A DNA stretch of 64,000 nt from NCBI GenBank assembly GCA_023415795.1, contig JAEZJG010000002.1, positions 1 through 64,000 of the forward strand, given 5' to 3'. The notes beneath the pieces were generated by a model. The model searched no databases and was not told the DNA's origin. It saw only the letters and a list, made by a program, of their open reading frames with translations. A program made the position numbers and the translations under genes. Below, in pieces: positions 62,993-64,000 of the stretch. How positions within the stretch are numbered: the first letter of the stretch is position 1; each line of letters opens with the position of its first letter. This stretch comes from Bacillota bacterium. Its GTDB lineage: Bacteria > Bacillota > Clostridia > Christensenellales > SZUA-584.

Positions 62993-64000
62993 TTATAACA
63001 TGCTCTGCGGGTTGATCTCCAAACCAAACGCGCAGTCCTTGTAATGCTTTGTGTCCGTATAAATATATAATCTTTTTCTCAGCTGTGCAAGCCGTTCATC
63101 ATTCAGCGCCTTGATGAGTATCTGCCAGCGGGCGTTGCCGTTGATCTTGCGGATGGGTGCTTCGCTGGCATCCAGCAGCAGCACCGCCTCCTTGATATCC
63201 TCCAGCTCACGCTCCAAACCCTCGCTGAAATCAAGGCAGGCTTCGCGCACCTTTTTTTCATCCTTGCCGGAGAACACGATACGGAAGAATACCGAGTAGG
63301 GCGGCAGCAGCGCCTCGCGGCGCACGTGCATCTCTTCCGCAAAGAACGTGGTGAAATCGTGCTGACGCGCCAGATCCACCGCGTAATGCTCCGGGCTGTA
63401 CGTTTGCACCACCACCTTGCCGGGGTTCTTTCGTCCCGCGCGTCCCGACACCTGTTCCAACAGCTGAAACGTTTTCTCAGGGCTGCGGAAATCCGGAATG
63501 TATAGCGAACTGTCTGCCGACACCACGCCCACCAGCGTCACATTGGCAAAATCCAGCCCCTTGGCGATCATCTGAGTGCCGATCAGTATATTCGCTTCAC
63601 CGTTTTTGAACTGCTCGTATATCTTCAAATGCGCATCCTTGCCGCGCGTAGTGTCCATATCCATGCGCAGCACACGTGCATCGGGGAAAAGCTCCTTCAC
63701 CTGCTCCTCCACCTGCTGTGTGCCGATGCCGTATTGCTTGAGATACGGTTTGCTACAGGCCGGACACACGGTTTGCAGCAGCCGCGTGCGTCCGCAGTAG
63801 TGGCACAGCAGCTTTTGACGGCTGGTGTGGTACGTCATCGTGACCTCGCAGTTGTCGCAGTATTCCACGTAGCCGCAGCCGCGGCACATCACAAAGGTGG
63901 AATAGCCGCGCCTGTTGATGAACAGCATCACCTGCCGTCCGTCCGCCAGTGCTTTGCTGATTTCATTATACATCAACCCAGAGAAAATGGTGCGGTTGCC
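62993..64000 (-). CDS. priA: Primosomal protein N' (PriA), C-terminal part, cut by the window edge
   Basis: 336 codons visible; the N-terminal DNA-binding and helicase-1 parts are outside. Seen are the zinc-binding insert CRGCGYVEYCDNCEV, CHYCGRTR and CPAC (eight Cys), GTQMIAKGLDF (motif V) and the EQVSGRAGR motif VI, then the C-terminal domain. PriA restarts stalled forks. The frame is open up to base 64000. Confidence 0.96.
   Translation of the reverse strand, partial: GNRTIFSGLMYNEISKALADGRQVMLFINRRGYSTFVMCRGCGYVEYCDNCEVTMTYHTSRQKLLCHYCGRTRLLQTVCPACSKPYLKQYGIGTQQVEEQVKELFPDARVLRMDMDTTRGKDAHLKIYEQFKNGEANILIGTQMIAKGLDFANVTLVGVVSADSSLYIPDFRSPEKTFQLLEQVSGRAGRKNPGKVVVQTYSPEHYAVDLARQHDFTTFFAEEMHVRREALLPPYSVFFRIVFSGKDEKKVREACLDFSEGLERELEDIKEAVLLLDASEAPIRKINGNARWQILIKALNDERLAQLRKRLYIYTDTKHYKDCAFGLEINPQSML

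Overview
The window reads as a chromosome segment of an anaerobic, endospore-forming member of the Clostridia (Bacillota) with moderate to slightly high GC. Reasons: two alpha/beta-type small acid-soluble spore proteins, yabP, yabQ, a SpoVB-type flippase and a 21-codon spoVM; the Firmicutes gene order priA-def-fmt-rsmB-rlmN-prpC-prkC-rsgA-rpe-thiN-spoVM / rpmB / yloU-fakA-recG; HisZ-dependent HisG; and a type II NADH dehydrogenase beside an ApbE protein. No rRNA, CRISPR array, IS element or prophage is visible.

Layout. 1-9769 (minus): the N-terminal ~3,250 residues of a giant secreted protein made mostly of ~28 tandem cadherin/Ig-like repeats; its 3' end lies outside the window. 10250-16081: polyprenyl diphosphate synthase and NDH-2 with a DoxX-like membrane tail (minus), diverging from a two-repeat lipoprotein and an ApbE flavin transferase (plus). 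Together these look like a partial flavin-based extracellular electron transfer locus. 16206-22826: a DUF2975/HTH pair with a coupled 35-aa ORF, rmuC, a tiny Cys/Gly-rich protein, a thrC-DUF503-trpS-HAD phosphatase operon and a P-loop protein. 22984-27553: glycolytic pgk and tpiA-gpmI, trmL, and a MoaD/ThiS-like protein. 27943-36320: SpoVB-like flippase, mazG and hup (plus), an overlapping acyltransferase-transporter pair (plus), then ppx, divIC, yabQ, yabP (minus). This is a split and partly inverted version of the Bacillus yabM-to-divIC cluster. 36456-40237: secA-prfB.

40368-42009 is the most unusual part. A ~1.5-kb AT-rich insert sits just 3' of a tRNA-Leu gene and is bounded by two 74-bp direct repeats, apparently identical, made of the 3' half of the tRNA plus its terminator. 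Inside are one strong promoter and two translationally coupled genes: a protein resembling a degenerate tyrosine recombinase with a C-terminal zinc ribbon, and an HNH endonuclease. There is no normal integrase. A five-tRNA operon (Val-Asp-Gly-Cys-Leu) follows.

42698-49106 is a compact hisZGDBHAF-IE operon with a consensus promoter. 49245-49661 encodes two spore SASPs. 49752-64000 is the conserved translation, signalling and sporulation block, read on minus except for rpmB, and it ends inside priA at the window edge.

Basis: gene calls rest on recognisable motifs, full-length reading frames, ribosome-binding sites and conserved order. Promoters and terminators were found by eye. Functions given for the element at tRNA-Leu, the Cys/Gly-rich protein and the acyltransferase-transporter pair are inference.
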